NCBI GenBank assembly: GCA_963665735.1
Contig: OY762444.1
Span: 744,001-808,000, forward strand
Length of the DNA stretch: 64,000 nucleotides
Direction: 5' to 3'
Source of the DNA: CATOSK01 sp963665735
GTDB taxonomy: Bacteria > Chloroflexota > Dehalococcoidia > Lucifugimonadales > UBA3495
Part shown: positions 16,872 to 24,935 of the stretch, one piece after another
How positions within the stretch are numbered: position 1 is the stretch's first letter
Layout: each line of letters begins with the position of its first letter
Position numbers and translations under genes: made by a program
Notes under the pieces: model-generated
What the model was told of the DNA's origin: nothing
Databases searched by the model: none
The model's input: the letters and a program-made list of their open reading frames with translations, nothing else

Positions 16872-17603
16872 ATGCCATCCTTTACCGACACCCTGACCGT
16901 GAACGGCGAAAGCATGGAAATGTACGCCGCCATTCCTTCCGGCTCCGGCCCTCATCCCGCCGTGGTCATCGCCTTCCACGTCGGCGGCGTGGACGAATTT
17001 GACAAGGTTATGGCCGACCGGCTGGCCGAAGAAGGCTACGTCGCCGTCGTGCCCGACCTGTTCCACCGCTTTACCGACGAACAGCTTAACGGCCCCCGCC
17101 TGGAACGCCTCAACTACCTCAGCGACCCGGACATCATCGCCGACATGCACGCCGCCGTTGACTTCCTTAAGGGCCAATCCGCCGTGGACAACGACCGCAT
17201 CGGCGTCACCGGATTCTGCATGGGCGGGCGCGTGACCTGGCTCATGGCCGCCGTCAACCCCATCTTCAAGTGCGCCGTCCCCTTCTATGGCGGCAGCATC
17301 ATGGCCCCCTGGGGCGCGGCGGAACAGTCCCCCTTCGAGCTGACCGACGGCATCAACTGCCCCATGCTCTTCCACTTCGGGGCCACCGACGGCAACCCAT
17401 CGCCGGAAGACCAGGAAAAGCTGGACGCCGAACTAACCCGGCTGGGCAAGCCCCACCAGTTCTATTCCTACGAAGGCGCCGGCCATGCCTTCATGGACTT
17501 CACCAACCCCGACCGCTACCATGAGGCGGCGTCGGAAGCGGCCTGGCCCCGCACCCTGGAATTTTTCGCCACCCACCTGAAAGGCGCGGCGGTGGCCGGC
17601 TAA
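16872..17603 (+). CDS. Dienelactone hydrolase family protein
   Basis: An alpha/beta-hydrolase of the carboxymethylenebutenolidase family, 243 residues, the usual length. The nucleophile elbow GFCMGG puts a cysteine at residue 116, the family hallmark. The acid Asp lies in GATDGNPSPED (residue 173) and the His in GAGHAFMDF (residue 205), so the triad is complete. Family segments PDLFHRFTDE and GVDEFDKVMADRLAEEGYVAV are also present. The protein is cytoplasmic. The ATG follows a perfect AAGGAGGT. Dienelactone hydrolases open lactone rings in chloroaromatic degradation, but many paralogues act on other esters and the substrate here is unknown. The frameshifted M19 dipeptidase gene follows 80 bp downstream. 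Confidence 0.93.
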   Translation: MPSFTDTLTVNGESMEMYAAIPSGSGPHPAVVIAFHVGGVDEFDKVMADRLAEEGYVAVVPDLFHRFTDEQLNGPRLERLNYLSDPDIIADMHAAVDFLKGQSAVDNDRIGVTGFCMGGRVTWLMAAVNPIFKCAVPFYGGSIMAPWGAAEQSPFELTDGINCPMLFHFGATDGNPSPEDQEKLDAELTRLGKPHQFYSYEGAGHAFMDFTNPDRYHEAASEAAWPRTLEFFATHLKGAAVAG

Positions 17604-17685
17604 ACAACCCCTTCTGGCAGCAACCCGATGGGGTGGGCCGGCGTGTCCGCCCCATCTTCAATTTCCCCGCAAGGGAGGCGCAACC

Positions 17686-18797
17686 ATGCCGGCCAACACT
17701 ATTGCAATGGCCCGGGAACTGGACCGGGTGCCATCCATGACCGTTCCCCTGGACGCCGCTGAGGAACTGCGCTACCAACACTTGATGGACGAAGCGACCC
17801 TGGTTGACCTGCACCAGCACCCGATGGTGCTGCCCGAGGACATGGCAGAAATAACCGACTACCTTCGCACCGACGATTACCGTTGGGGCTATCAAGCCGT
17901 GCAGCAAGGCGGCTGGACTGCCGTAACCACCGCCAACTTCTTCCGCGGGTTAATCTCCACGCCCGACCTGTCCCTGGTGGAATTTGAGGACGTAACCCAG
18001 GAAGTCGCCCTGATGCTTTCCGACCTGGCCCGCCGCCCCGAAGCTCGCTTGCTCTCCAACGCCGACGACATCGCCGGGGCCAAGCAGTCCGGCGCCTTCG
18101 GTTTCCTGCCCACCCTGGAACACCTGGCTATCGGCAAGGAACTGAACCGGCTGGACACCCTGCACGGCCTGGGCGTCCGGTTGGCCGGCCTGACCTACAA
18201 CCGCAAGAACTATATCGGCGACGGCCAGTTCGAGCGCAACGACGGCGGCCTAAGCAACTTCGGAATCGAAGTAGTCCGGCGCATGAACCAACTGGGCATG
18301 GCCATTGACGTTTCCCACGCCTCTTTTCACACCGCGATGGACGCCATCGAATTTTCCGATGCACCGATAGCTTTCAGCCACAACGCCGCCTACACCTTGC
18401 GCCCCGTCCCCGCTGCCGCTGTGACGAGGAACTGCTGGCCTGCGCCCAAAAGGGCGGCATCATCGCAATCACCGCCGTTCCCAACTCCCTCAGCGACGAC
18501 CCGGCCCAGACCATTGACTGCGTGCTTGACCACTATGACTACATGGCCCGGCTGGTGGGGGTTGACCACGTGGGCATCGGCACCGACACCAACGTCGGCA
18601 ACCACGTTGACTTTCACCGGGTAGTGCTGGGTCGCAGCCCGGAACAGTTGCCCGCCCCCTACCTGGACGGCCTGGAATCCCCCGCCGACGGCAAGAACAT
18701 CATCCGCGGCCTAATCCGCCGGGGCTACAACGACGAAGAAATCAAGAAAATCGCCGGCGCCAACGCCCTGGCCTTCCTCCGGCGCGTAATGAGCTAA
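17686..18797 (+). pseudogene. Membrane dipeptidase (peptidase family M19) interrupted by a frameshift
   Basis: Zinc dipeptidase of the amidohydrolase-like M19 family in two frames. The first frame (17,686 to about 18,410) encodes LVDLHQHP (metal-site HxH), GVRLAGLTYNRKNYIG, MAIDVSHAS and PIAFSHNAAYTL. The second frame (18,411 to 18,797) resumes with CDEELLACAQKGGIIAITAV, GVDHVGIGTDTNVGNHVDF and NIIRGLIRRGYNDEEIKKIA. Joining them needs one missing base in the C-rich stretch CGCCCCGTCCCC (18,400-18,411). The remainder of the gene is intact, so a recent mutation or a homopolymer sequencing error is more likely than long-standing decay. The start ATG follows GGGAGG. Confidence 0.85.
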
Positions 18798-18863
18798 GCG
18801 ACTAACTCCAAAATGCGCCTTTCCTATTGCCTCTCCGGTTTGCAAAGGTGCGAATGTCCCCCC

Positions 18864-19026
18864 AGAACGCTTACAAAGTCGGTGGGAACCACGTTGGAAG
18901 GTGTTTCAATAGTCCCTTCCCCCGTCAAGGGGGAAGGTTAGGATGGGGGTGAGCCTTACGTCAGAGATATGTAACCCCGTCCCGAACACTTCCCCATCCT
19001 TGGGAGGTGGACTTTGCAATCGTCCT
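18864..19026 (+). mobile_element. TIR element, copy E
   Basis: 163 bp with ends AGAACGCTTACAAAGTC (degenerate) and GACTTTGCAATCGTCCT, and the internal CTTCCCCC/GGGGGAAG palindrome. Without the 25-bp micro-insert. Confidence 0.7.
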
Positions 19027-19082
19027 GTGTTGCGGGTAAGGGCAAGAGCATGACCTGGTTGGAGCGTTGGAACATTCAAGGT

Positions 19083-19784
19083 CTAGTGGGAATGTCCACC
19101 ATGTTCTCCATGCCCATGCCCCTCTTCGCCGTGTTGTTCCTGCCCCGATTCCCCTTCCGGGCCGAACACCTCCGGGTAAGCAAAAGCCGCCAACTCTTCC
19201 ACAGTGTCCGCGAAATGATGACTGTCCGGGTCGAAAGAGTATCCTTCAGGTACTACGAAGACATGGTGCGGTATGTGTCCCGTGTCCTGCACCATGTGGA
19301 GACCGGAAAATTCCGGGTCCTCCAGCAAGCTCTCCATCGTATCCACGATGATAATGTCCGGTTCCAGGTCAATAACCCTTTCCGGGCTGACTCGCTGGTA
19401 TCCCTCATGCGTTGCGATGTTCTCCAACTTCAACAACTCGAAAATGTCGTTTATCGGCGTGTTTTTCCCTGGCGATAGCCCGTCGTCGCGATGGTAATAG
19501 ACCGTCCATCCCTGCTCGACCGAGTCCATCTTTTCCCTGATAGCGGCGATGGAGTCGTCGCCGGCTCCGGCGTGTTCCGATTCTTCCGCCGGCGGGATGG
19601 GTGTAGCGGTAGGAACAGGGGTAGGCGTCGGCTGGGGCGTCGCGGTGGGAGGCACGGGCGTCGCCGTAGGCTGGGGTGTTGCGGTAGGGGCAACCGTCGC
19701 CGTTGGTTGCGGAGTCGGCGACGCAGCACTGCCGCAAGCGACCACCAGGAAAACCACAACAACAACCGCCAGACCCTTAATCAC
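19083..19784 (-). CDS. Lipoprotein with a shortened ABC-type metal/siderophore binding domain and His-rich tail
   Basis: From a GTG start at 19,784 (after GGGGGAC) the protein is 233 residues. A lipoprotein signal VIKGLAVVVVVFLVVAC places it on the outside of the cytoplasmic membrane. A 45-residue Pro-Thr linker (TPQPTATVAPTATP and so on) follows. About 130 residues then match the C-terminal lobe of TroA/BtuF-like binding proteins: GLSPGKNTPINDIFELLKLE, RVSPERVIDLEPDIIIVDTM. The tail EEGHGHGEHGGHSH is a metal-binding stretch. The N-terminal lobe normally needed for ligand closure is absent, and no permease or ATPase gene is adjacent. It may be a metal buffer or sensor rather than a transport receptor. 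A longer ATG-initiated frame (19,874) would bury the signal and is rejected. Confidence 0.75.
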   Translation of the reverse strand: MIKGLAVVVVVFLVVACGSAASPTPQPTATVAPTATPQPTATPVPPTATPQPTPTPVPTATPIPPAEESEHAGAGDDSIAAIREKMDSVEQGWTVYYHRDDGLSPGKNTPINDIFELLKLENIATHEGYQRVSPERVIDLEPDIIIVDTMESLLEDPEFSGLHMVQDTGHIPHHVFVVPEGYSFDPDSHHFADTVEELAAFAYPEVFGPEGESGQEQHGEEGHGHGEHGGHSH

Positions 19785-19819
19785 GTTGGCCGTCCCCCAG
19801 TCGCAATCGTACACGGACT

Positions 19820-20218
19820 TTAATCCGGCACCTCCAACCCCCGCTCTTCCGCCATTTCCAAACAGTCGGGGCAAATTATGTCCCGGGACAGGTTAGTCGC
19901 CGTCCAGATGTTGTCGCTTTCGTACCCGCACAGAAACCGCGGAACCATTTCCTCAAAGGAAGAGGCGTACAAGTCCTGGACGTAATGGACGTAACCCTCC
20001 CGCTGGGCGTCGGCCCACCACCAGGGAATGAACTCCCGACTCATCTCCGCCGCCAGCAATGAGCTGGTCCAATCGGCGTCGGGCATTTCCACGACCCAGC
20101 CGCGCCCGCCCTCGGTGTTGCGGTAGGCTGTCAACTCCCCTGCCTGAATGCAAAGCCGGATGTTCTTGGTGGACATCCGCAGCCGCCGCGAGGCCTCCTG
20201 GATAGTTACCGTTTCCAT
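19820..20218 (-). CDS. Small HTH (excisionase/MerR-like) protein with Cys-rich C-terminus
   Basis: About 132 residues from the ATG at 20,218. The N-terminus METVTIQEASRRLRMSTKNI followed by RLCIQAGELTAYRN is a helix-turn-helix of the excisionase/HTH_17 type, with GRGWVVEMPDADW as the wing-like end. The middle is aromatic (EFIPWWWADAQREGYVHYVQ), and the C-terminus has a cysteine at RFLCGYES plus the CPDC pair, which could bind zinc. It is therefore probably a DNA-binding regulator, although the C-terminal part is not familiar. It follows the CapA gene by 15 nt and precedes the lipoprotein by 35 nt, so the three are probably one transcript. Confidence 0.7.
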   Translation of the reverse strand: METVTIQEASRRLRMSTKNIRLCIQAGELTAYRNTEGGRGWVVEMPDADWTSSLLAAEMSREFIPWWWADAQREGYVHYVQDLYASSFEEMVPRFLCGYESDNIWTATNLSRDIICPDCLEMAEERGLEVPD

Positions 20219-20233
20219 CATCCCCCCCAAACC

Positions 20234-21583
20234 TTAAACCCGAATAACCCCAACATCCCCGTCAATGTCAATTTCCGTCCCGAATGGTTCGGAAACGTCC
20301 TGCAACCATTTCAGCGTCGCCTGCGCGATGGGGCCTTCCGCCAGCACCGGCCGGCCCCGCTGCGGAATTGGCCGCCCGAAACCCATGTCTATCGGGTACA
20401 GCAGCACTTCCTTCAACTCCCCGCCGGCGTAGTTGCAGGTAGCTACCACGCTCTGCCAGAAAACCGGGTCGCCGGCAAAGGCCCGGCTCCCGCCGCCGGA
20501 ACGGGTGTCCAGGTAATCCCCCGGCGTCTGGTCGTAGCCCAGCTTGAACCGCCGGTAAGCCTCGTCCGGCAGCCACAGGACGCTCTCGTTCTGGAAGATA
20601 AAGTTGCCCAGGCTGTAAAAGATGGGCCGGTTCTTGTAAATCTCGATTCCCCGCAGAAAGTGGGGGCCATGTCCGGCGAAAAGGGCGCAGCCGTCGTCAA
20701 TGACCGAATGGGCGAACTGCACCAGAAAATCCGGCGGCGACAGCCGGCAAGGGCCGTGAAACTCGCCGGTGGCTCCGCTTTCGTGGCAGTGCGTACCGTA
20801 AATCACCCAATCGGCCTGTTTTTGCGCCCCCCGAATCCACTTGGAAATCCCCGCCTGGTCGTCCTGGTTGACCGTCGTCCGCACCGAAAACTCTTCGCTA
20901 AGCGCGAACTTGTTTTCCAGAAACTCGAACTCCGAGCCGCTCTCTACCGCGTCCTCAACTCCCCGGAACCCGAAGGATTTAAGGGCCTCTTCGGCGTCCT
21001 GGTAGCCCAACTCCCGCTTGGCCTTTTGCAGAACCTCGAAAACCTCCGGCTCAACGTGGTGGGTAATGTCGTGCCGCAGGGCGTTGACCCCGGAACGGCC
21101 CGGGAAATCCGGCCGGCCGGGGCCGGCCCGGGAAAGGTCGCTGAAAGTGCTGGTGGCCGACATCACCGCCACCCGGCCCCGGCGGGTGTCCACGTAGGCC
21201 GGGGAACGGGCTTCGTCAATGTTGCGGCCCCCGCCGGCGTGGGGCAGGTCCACCTCCCGGCAATGCTCCAGCGTGGTCAAAAACCCGCCCTCGGAAAAGT
21301 CGAAGGAATGGTTATTGGCGGTGGTCACCGCGTCAATGCCCATCCACTTCAATTCCCGCAGGTTGCGCGGGTCGGAGCGGGTGTAAGTGGCGCCGCTCCA
21401 CTGCCAGGTGCTTTCGTAATCGTGGAACAGCATTTCCAGGTTGGCGACGCTCACGTCGGAACGCTTCAGAATCCGGCGCAGCTTGCGGAATCCCTCTTCC
21501 TTGAAGGGCCGCATCCGCCGGGTTATCATCGCGTCCCCGGCTACCGTAATGGAAATATCCCGTTGCTCAGCATCGTACAGCAT
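20234..21583 (-). CDS. CapA family protein (PGA_cap, metallophosphatase-like)
   Basis: A 449-residue protein of the CapA/PgsA family, related to calcineurin-type phosphoesterases and named after poly-gamma-glutamate capsule genes. Motifs are TVAGDAMITRRM near the N-terminus, SVANLEMLFHDYES, GIDAVTTANNHSFDFSEGGF (the NNHxxD core), YGTHCHESGATGEF and FAGHGPHFLRGIEIYKNRPI. The start is the ATG at 21,583, preceded by GGAGG; the earlier in-frame start has no such site. No signal peptide was seen, unlike classical membrane-anchored CapA, so it may hydrolyse a soluble substrate. It is the first gene of the CapA, HTH, lipoprotein group. Confidence 0.88.
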   Translation of the reverse strand: MLYDAEQRDISITVAGDAMITRRMRPFKEEGFRKLRRILKRSDVSVANLEMLFHDYESTWQWSGATYTRSDPRNLRELKWMGIDAVTTANNHSFDFSEGGFLTTLEHCREVDLPHAGGGRNIDEARSPAYVDTRRGRVAVMSATSTFSDLSRAGPGRPDFPGRSGVNALRHDITHHVEPEVFEVLQKAKRELGYQDAEEALKSFGFRGVEDAVESGSEFEFLENKFALSEEFSVRTTVNQDDQAGISKWIRGAQKQADWVIYGTHCHESGATGEFHGPCRLSPPDFLVQFAHSVIDDGCALFAGHGPHFLRGIEIYKNRPIFYSLGNFIFQNESVLWLPDEAYRRFKLGYDQTPGDYLDTRSGGGSRAFAGDPVFWQSVVATCNYAGGELKEVLLYPIDMGFGRPIPQRGRPVLAEGPIAQATLKWLQDVSEPFGTEIDIDGDVGVIRV

Positions 21584-21666
21584 ATCGCCTCCGGCCTCTT
21601 TCCTAACCAATCACCCCGCCCCAATACCGGCCCAAGTGTAGGGGGCCAACCCCGGCCAGTCAATGC

Positions 21667-21855
21667 AGGACGATTGCAAAGTCGGTAGGAACGGTGTTGA
21701 GAGGCGTTTCAATAGTCCCTTCCCCCTTGACGGGGGAAGGTTAGAGCCTGTCCTGAGCATCGCCGAAGGAATGGGGGTGAGCGCCACGTCAGGAGAATGT
21801 ATCTCCGTTCTGAACTACCTCCCCATCATTCGGGACATAGACTTTGCAATCGTCC
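21667..21855 (+). mobile_element. TIR element, copy F
   Basis: 189 bp with ends AGGACGATTGCAAAGTC and GACTTTGCAATCGTCC (the adjacent base before is A). It carries the micro-insert AGCCTGTCCTGAGC...GCCGAAGG after GGTTAG, as copy A does. Confidence 0.75.
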
Positions 21856-21877
21856 GGCCAGTCAATGCCGGGGTCAC

Positions 21878-21906
21878 TGTCAACCCAACGCCGCACCCCC
21901 TATAAT
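21878..21906 (+). promoter_or_regulatory. Candidate promoter of the alpha/beta hydrolase gene
   Basis: Perfect TATAAT at 21,901-21,906 with a poor -35 (TGTCAA at 21,878-21,883, 17-base spacer). The leader is about 40 nt and ends in GAGGAG before the ATG. Confidence 0.5.
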
Positions 21907-21954
21907 CCCCCCAACCATCCCGACTTTGACACCGACCTTTGAGGAGCAACCTGC

Positions 21955-22680
21955 ATGGCCCAGCAGCAAGAACGACCCGATTCCATGCGCGGCCCCCGAA
22001 TGCACATCCAGCAGGTCTATACCGGCCCTCCCCACGAGGGAGACGTTGGCCGGGGACTGGTTTTCGACACCAACCGCGGCCAATTGCCGGCCATCTGGCA
22101 CGAGGCGCCGGAGGCGGAGTTGGCCGTGATAATGGTCTGCGGGGCCGGCGGAGGCTACCGCGGGCCGGGCAACCGTTCCTACGCCCGGATTGCCGAAACG
22201 CTGAACGCCCAAGGAATCAGCTCCCTGCGGCTGAACTACCGCCAGCCCAACGTATTCCCCGAATGTGTCCTCGACGTGCTGGCCGGGGTGGTTTTCCTCG
22301 GCAACCTTTCCTACCGGCCCGTTGTCCTTATCGGCCATTCCTTCGGCGGCGCCGTGGTCATCGCCGCCGGCGCCGCCAGCCGCCACGTTTGCGGGGTGGC
22401 GGCCCTGGCGTCTCAAACCTACGGGGCAAATATGGCCGGAGTCCTGACCCCCAAGCCCTTGCTGGTGGTGCATGGCAAGAACGACACCCGCCTGCCTTAC
22501 AGTTGCGGCCTCCAGATTTACGAGTGGGCCAACGAACCCAAGGAGTTGGTGCTGTACGACGGCGCCGAACACCGTCTGGAAGAATGTGCCGAAGAGTTGG
22601 AAACGCTGCTGTTAGAGTGGATTCCCGCCACCCTCAAAAACCCCCTCCCCGCAGAGCAAAAGGGTCAAGAAAACATCTAA
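21955..22680 (+). CDS. Alpha/beta hydrolase (dienelactone-hydrolase-like)
   Basis: A 241-residue serine hydrolase. A core strand leads to the oxyanion region VCGAGGGYRGPGNRSY, the nucleophile elbow is GHSFGG, the acid lies in VVHGKNDTRLPYS and the catalytic His in DGAEHRLEE, so the triad is complete. The segment ISSLRLNYRQPNVFPECVLD is typical of small cytosolic hydrolases that act on esters or thioesters. No signal peptide is present. The ATG follows GAGGAG by 9 nt and a TATAAT promoter is visible 50 nt upstream. It is monocistronic between repeat blocks, so the substrate cannot be inferred from neighbours. Confidence 0.88.
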   Translation: MAQQQERPDSMRGPRMHIQQVYTGPPHEGDVGRGLVFDTNRGQLPAIWHEAPEAELAVIMVCGAGGGYRGPGNRSYARIAETLNAQGISSLRLNYRQPNVFPECVLDVLAGVVFLGNLSYRPVVLIGHSFGGAVVIAAGAASRHVCGVAALASQTYGANMAGVLTPKPLLVVHGKNDTRLPYSCGLQIYEWANEPKELVLYDGAEHRLEECAEELETLLLEWIPATLKNPLPAEQKGQENI

Positions 22681-23028
22681 CAACGGGGCGTTCCTATTGG
22701 TTCTCTTTCGCAAAGGAGGCCAAAGTCTCCCCCCTTTGTAAAGGGGGCCGAAGTATGGAAATGCGGGTGATTTCTTTCCACACAGCACTGCCCGACTGGT
22801 TTTGAGACGATTTCCAGGAGGGTGTGTAATAAATCCCCTCCCCCTACGAGGGGGAGGGTTAGAGCCTGTCCTGAGCGTATCCGAAGGAGTGGGGGTGGCA
22901 TCCCCGCAATCATCATACCCACCAAACCCGGCAGTCAACCCCGCATGGACAACCCCGCCGGGCGACCGCATTTTAACTTCAGTACGTCGCCCTGCACTCC
23001 ATCATGTCACCCTGCACTCCATAGTGTC
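22681..23028. repeat. Repeat-filled gap after the hydrolase
   Basis: Holds CTCCCCCCTTTGTAAAGGGGG (about 22,728-22,748), a CCCTCCCCC/GGGGGAGGG palindrome at about 22,837-22,860 carrying the AGCCTGTCCTGAGC micro-insert, and two degenerate 20-bp units (CCTGCACTCCAT...). No gene was seen. Confidence 0.65.
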
Positions 23029-23165
23029 ACCCTGAACGCGCCCCCATGTAACCCTCAACGCGCCCCCATGTAACCCTCAACGCGCCCCCATGTAACCCTC
23101 AACGCGCCCCCATGTAACCCTCAACGCGCCCCCATGTAACCCTCAACGCGCCCCCATGTAACCCT
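23029..23165 (+). repeat. Tandem array of six 22-bp units
   Basis: The unit CCCTCAACGCGCCCCCATGT+AA recurs with exact 22-bp period; its ATG falls at 23,046, 23,068, 23,090, 23,112, 23,134 and 23,156. Units are contiguous with no unique spacers. The last unit grades into a CCCTGAACGAAGTGAAGGG-type repeat. Confidence 0.92.
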
Positions 23166-23322
23166 GAACGAAGTGAAGGGTCTAAAATCCTCCATCAAAA
23201 GTCCCTCCAGGATTCCAGGGACTGTTGACGGCAAGAACATCGGACCCTTCGTTGCCCACAGAATTACGGGCCGCGGGGGATGCGGGCCGATCCACAATCC
23301 AGCTCCCCCGGTTCCGCCGCCC

Positions 23323-23724
23323 CTACCGCAGCTCAACCACCCGGTCAATGGTGGGAATGTCAGGCCGGAAAGTCGCCCGCCAAGCCTCCAGCCCGTTGAT
23401 TTTGGCGACGTTGCCAATCCAGCCGCCCACCAAATCCAACACGGCCATGATTTCCTCCGGGCTGGCCCCGGCTTTGTTGGCCGCGTGCATATGAATCTGG
23501 ATGTGCGATACCAGGTCCCGCGCCGCGACGCAGGCCACCACGATGAGCAGTTCCTTGGTCTTGCGGTCAATCAACCCCTCTTTCAGGTAATTGGCCGCCG
23601 TATTGTCGTTGTGGGCGGACAGGGCTTCCGGCCCGGCCAAGTGCGCCACAAAATCGTGCAGCCCGTAGCGGAACCCCCGCATCTCCGTGGTTCGTTCCAG
23701 TTCCCGTTCCATGTCGGTGGACAT
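23323..23724 (-). CDS. Carboxymuconolactone decarboxylase-like protein (paralogue 1)
   Basis: A 133-residue all-helical protein of the CMD/AhpD superfamily. Signature segments are LIDRKTKELLIVVACVAARD, HIQIHMHAANKAGASPEEIM and AVLDLVGGWIGNVAKINGLE. The AhpD CxxC redox pair is absent (ACVAARD only), so peroxidase-partner activity is unlikely; a decarboxylase or isomerase-like role remains open. The ATG follows GGGAGG. It is the second of two tandem paralogues; the C-terminal 65 residues are nearly identical between them (WRATFRPDIPTIDRVVELR in both), pointing to a recent duplication or gene conversion. Confidence 0.88.
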   Translation of the reverse strand: MSTDMERELERTTEMRGFRYGLHDFVAHLAGPEALSAHNDNTAANYLKEGLIDRKTKELLIVVACVAARDLVSHIQIHMHAANKAGASPEEIMAVLDLVGGWIGNVAKINGLEAWRATFRPDIPTIDRVVELR

Positions 23725-23808
23725 GACGCCGCCTCCCTTTGCCTAAGCTCCAATGGTGGATATGTGGGATAGAGACAACCCTCATGGTTGCCCTTGGTTC
23801 GGGTGCGC

Positions 23809-24207
23809 CTACCTAAGCTCAACCACCCGGTCAATCGTGGGAATGTCGGGCCGGAAAGTGGCCCGCCAGGCTTCCAGCCCCTTGATTTTCGCCACGCTGC
23901 CAATCCATCCCCCCACCAAGTCCAGCACGGCCATGATTTCCTCCGGGCTCGCCCCGGCCTGGTGCGCCGCGTGCATATGAATCTGCATATGGGACACCAG
24001 GTCCTGCTGCGCGACGCAAGCCACCATTATCGCCAGTTCCTTGGTCTTGCGATCCAGGTTGGTGGTGTTGATGTAGGTGGACTCCACGTGGTCGTTGACC
24101 GCTTTCAGCGCGTCCAGGTCATACTCGGCGTAAAAATCGTGCAACCCGTAGCGGAAACCGCGCAAACGGGTAACTCTTTCCAGTTCGGATTCCTTGTCAG
24201 TGCTCAT
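23809..24207 (-). CDS. Carboxymuconolactone decarboxylase-like protein (paralogue 2)
   Basis: A 132-residue homologue of the next gene downstream. The start chosen is the ATG at 24,207 (MSTDKESELERVTRLRGF), 7 nt after GAGG; the 12-residue upstream extension has no support. It shows LDRKTKELAIMVACVAQQDL, HMQIHMHAAHQAGASPEEIM and the same C-terminal 40 residues as paralogue 1. The N-terminal third (FYAEYDLDALKAVNDHVEST) is diverged, so the pair probably separated in specificity there. The catalytic-type His residues are kept and CxxC is absent. The two genes are 84 bp apart, same strand, presumably co-transcribed. Confidence 0.87.
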   Translation of the reverse strand: MSTDKESELERVTRLRGFRYGLHDFYAEYDLDALKAVNDHVESTYINTTNLDRKTKELAIMVACVAQQDLVSHMQIHMHAAHQAGASPEEIMAVLDLVGGWIGSVAKIKGLEAWRATFRPDIPTIDRVVELR

Positions 24208-24319
24208 GCCAACCTCGCAAAGGTATGAAATTCGCCAACCCAAGGCCCGCCAAGTGTAACCTTGCCAACCAAAACCCGCAACCGGAACACCTACCGGCAG
24301 GGCCTTTCCAAAATTGGAC

Positions 24320-24850
24320 CGTCATTCCCGCGAAAGCGGGAATCCACATCCCTGCCCTCTACCAACCTCGCCCCCACGAAACGAAACCAACCCACACCCC
24401 AACCCGTCATTCCGGCGTAGAGCCTGCCCTGAGCATCGCCGAACGGGCCGGAATCCAGAAATCCATGCCAAGACCATCCTTGCCCCAACAAACACCCCCA
24501 TCCTTTCATGTCATTCTGAGCATAGCGAAGAATCTAAAATTCCTGCCTTCGCCACCCCCCCTTACCCGTAGAATCTTAGGGAGTATCGTCAATTTCATTG
24601 GTGGACATTCCCGCAATCTACCGTCATTCCCGCGAAAGCGGGAATCCATATCCCTGCCCTCTACCAACCTCGCCCCCACGAAACCAACCCACACCCCAAC
24701 CCGTCATTCCGGCGTAGAGCCTGCCCCGAGCATCGCCGAACGGGCCGGAATCCAGAAATCCATGCCAAGACCATCCTTGCCCCAACAAACACCCCCATCC
24801 TTTCATGTAATTCTGAGCATAGCGAAGAATCTAAAATTCCTGCCTTCGCC
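24320..24850 (+). repeat. Two direct copies of a 230-bp composite repeat
   Basis: A block consisting of a forward REP palindrome, the spacer ATCCCTGCCCTCTACCAACC, a second REP whose loop holds the micro-insert, CCATGCCAAGACCATCCTTG, and a TTTCATGTCATTCTGAGCAT repeat occurs at about 24,320-24,554 and again at about 24,624-24,850 with few changes. Confidence 0.85.
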
Positions 24851-24935
24851 AACCCCGCCTTACCCGCGGAATTTTAGACCAGGGTGAATAATCGTTCAGC
24901 ATAACAACGAAAAGACCCAACCAACCATCCTTGTC

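Noticed and set aside
19014..19478. Plus-strand open frame opposite the binding lipoprotein
   Set aside because: Antisense shadow: the minus strand has a lipobox, the Pro-Thr linker and a recognisable domain.
23029..23165. The 22-bp repeat array as a CRISPR
   Set aside because: Units are contiguous with no unique spacers and no cas genes are present in the window.
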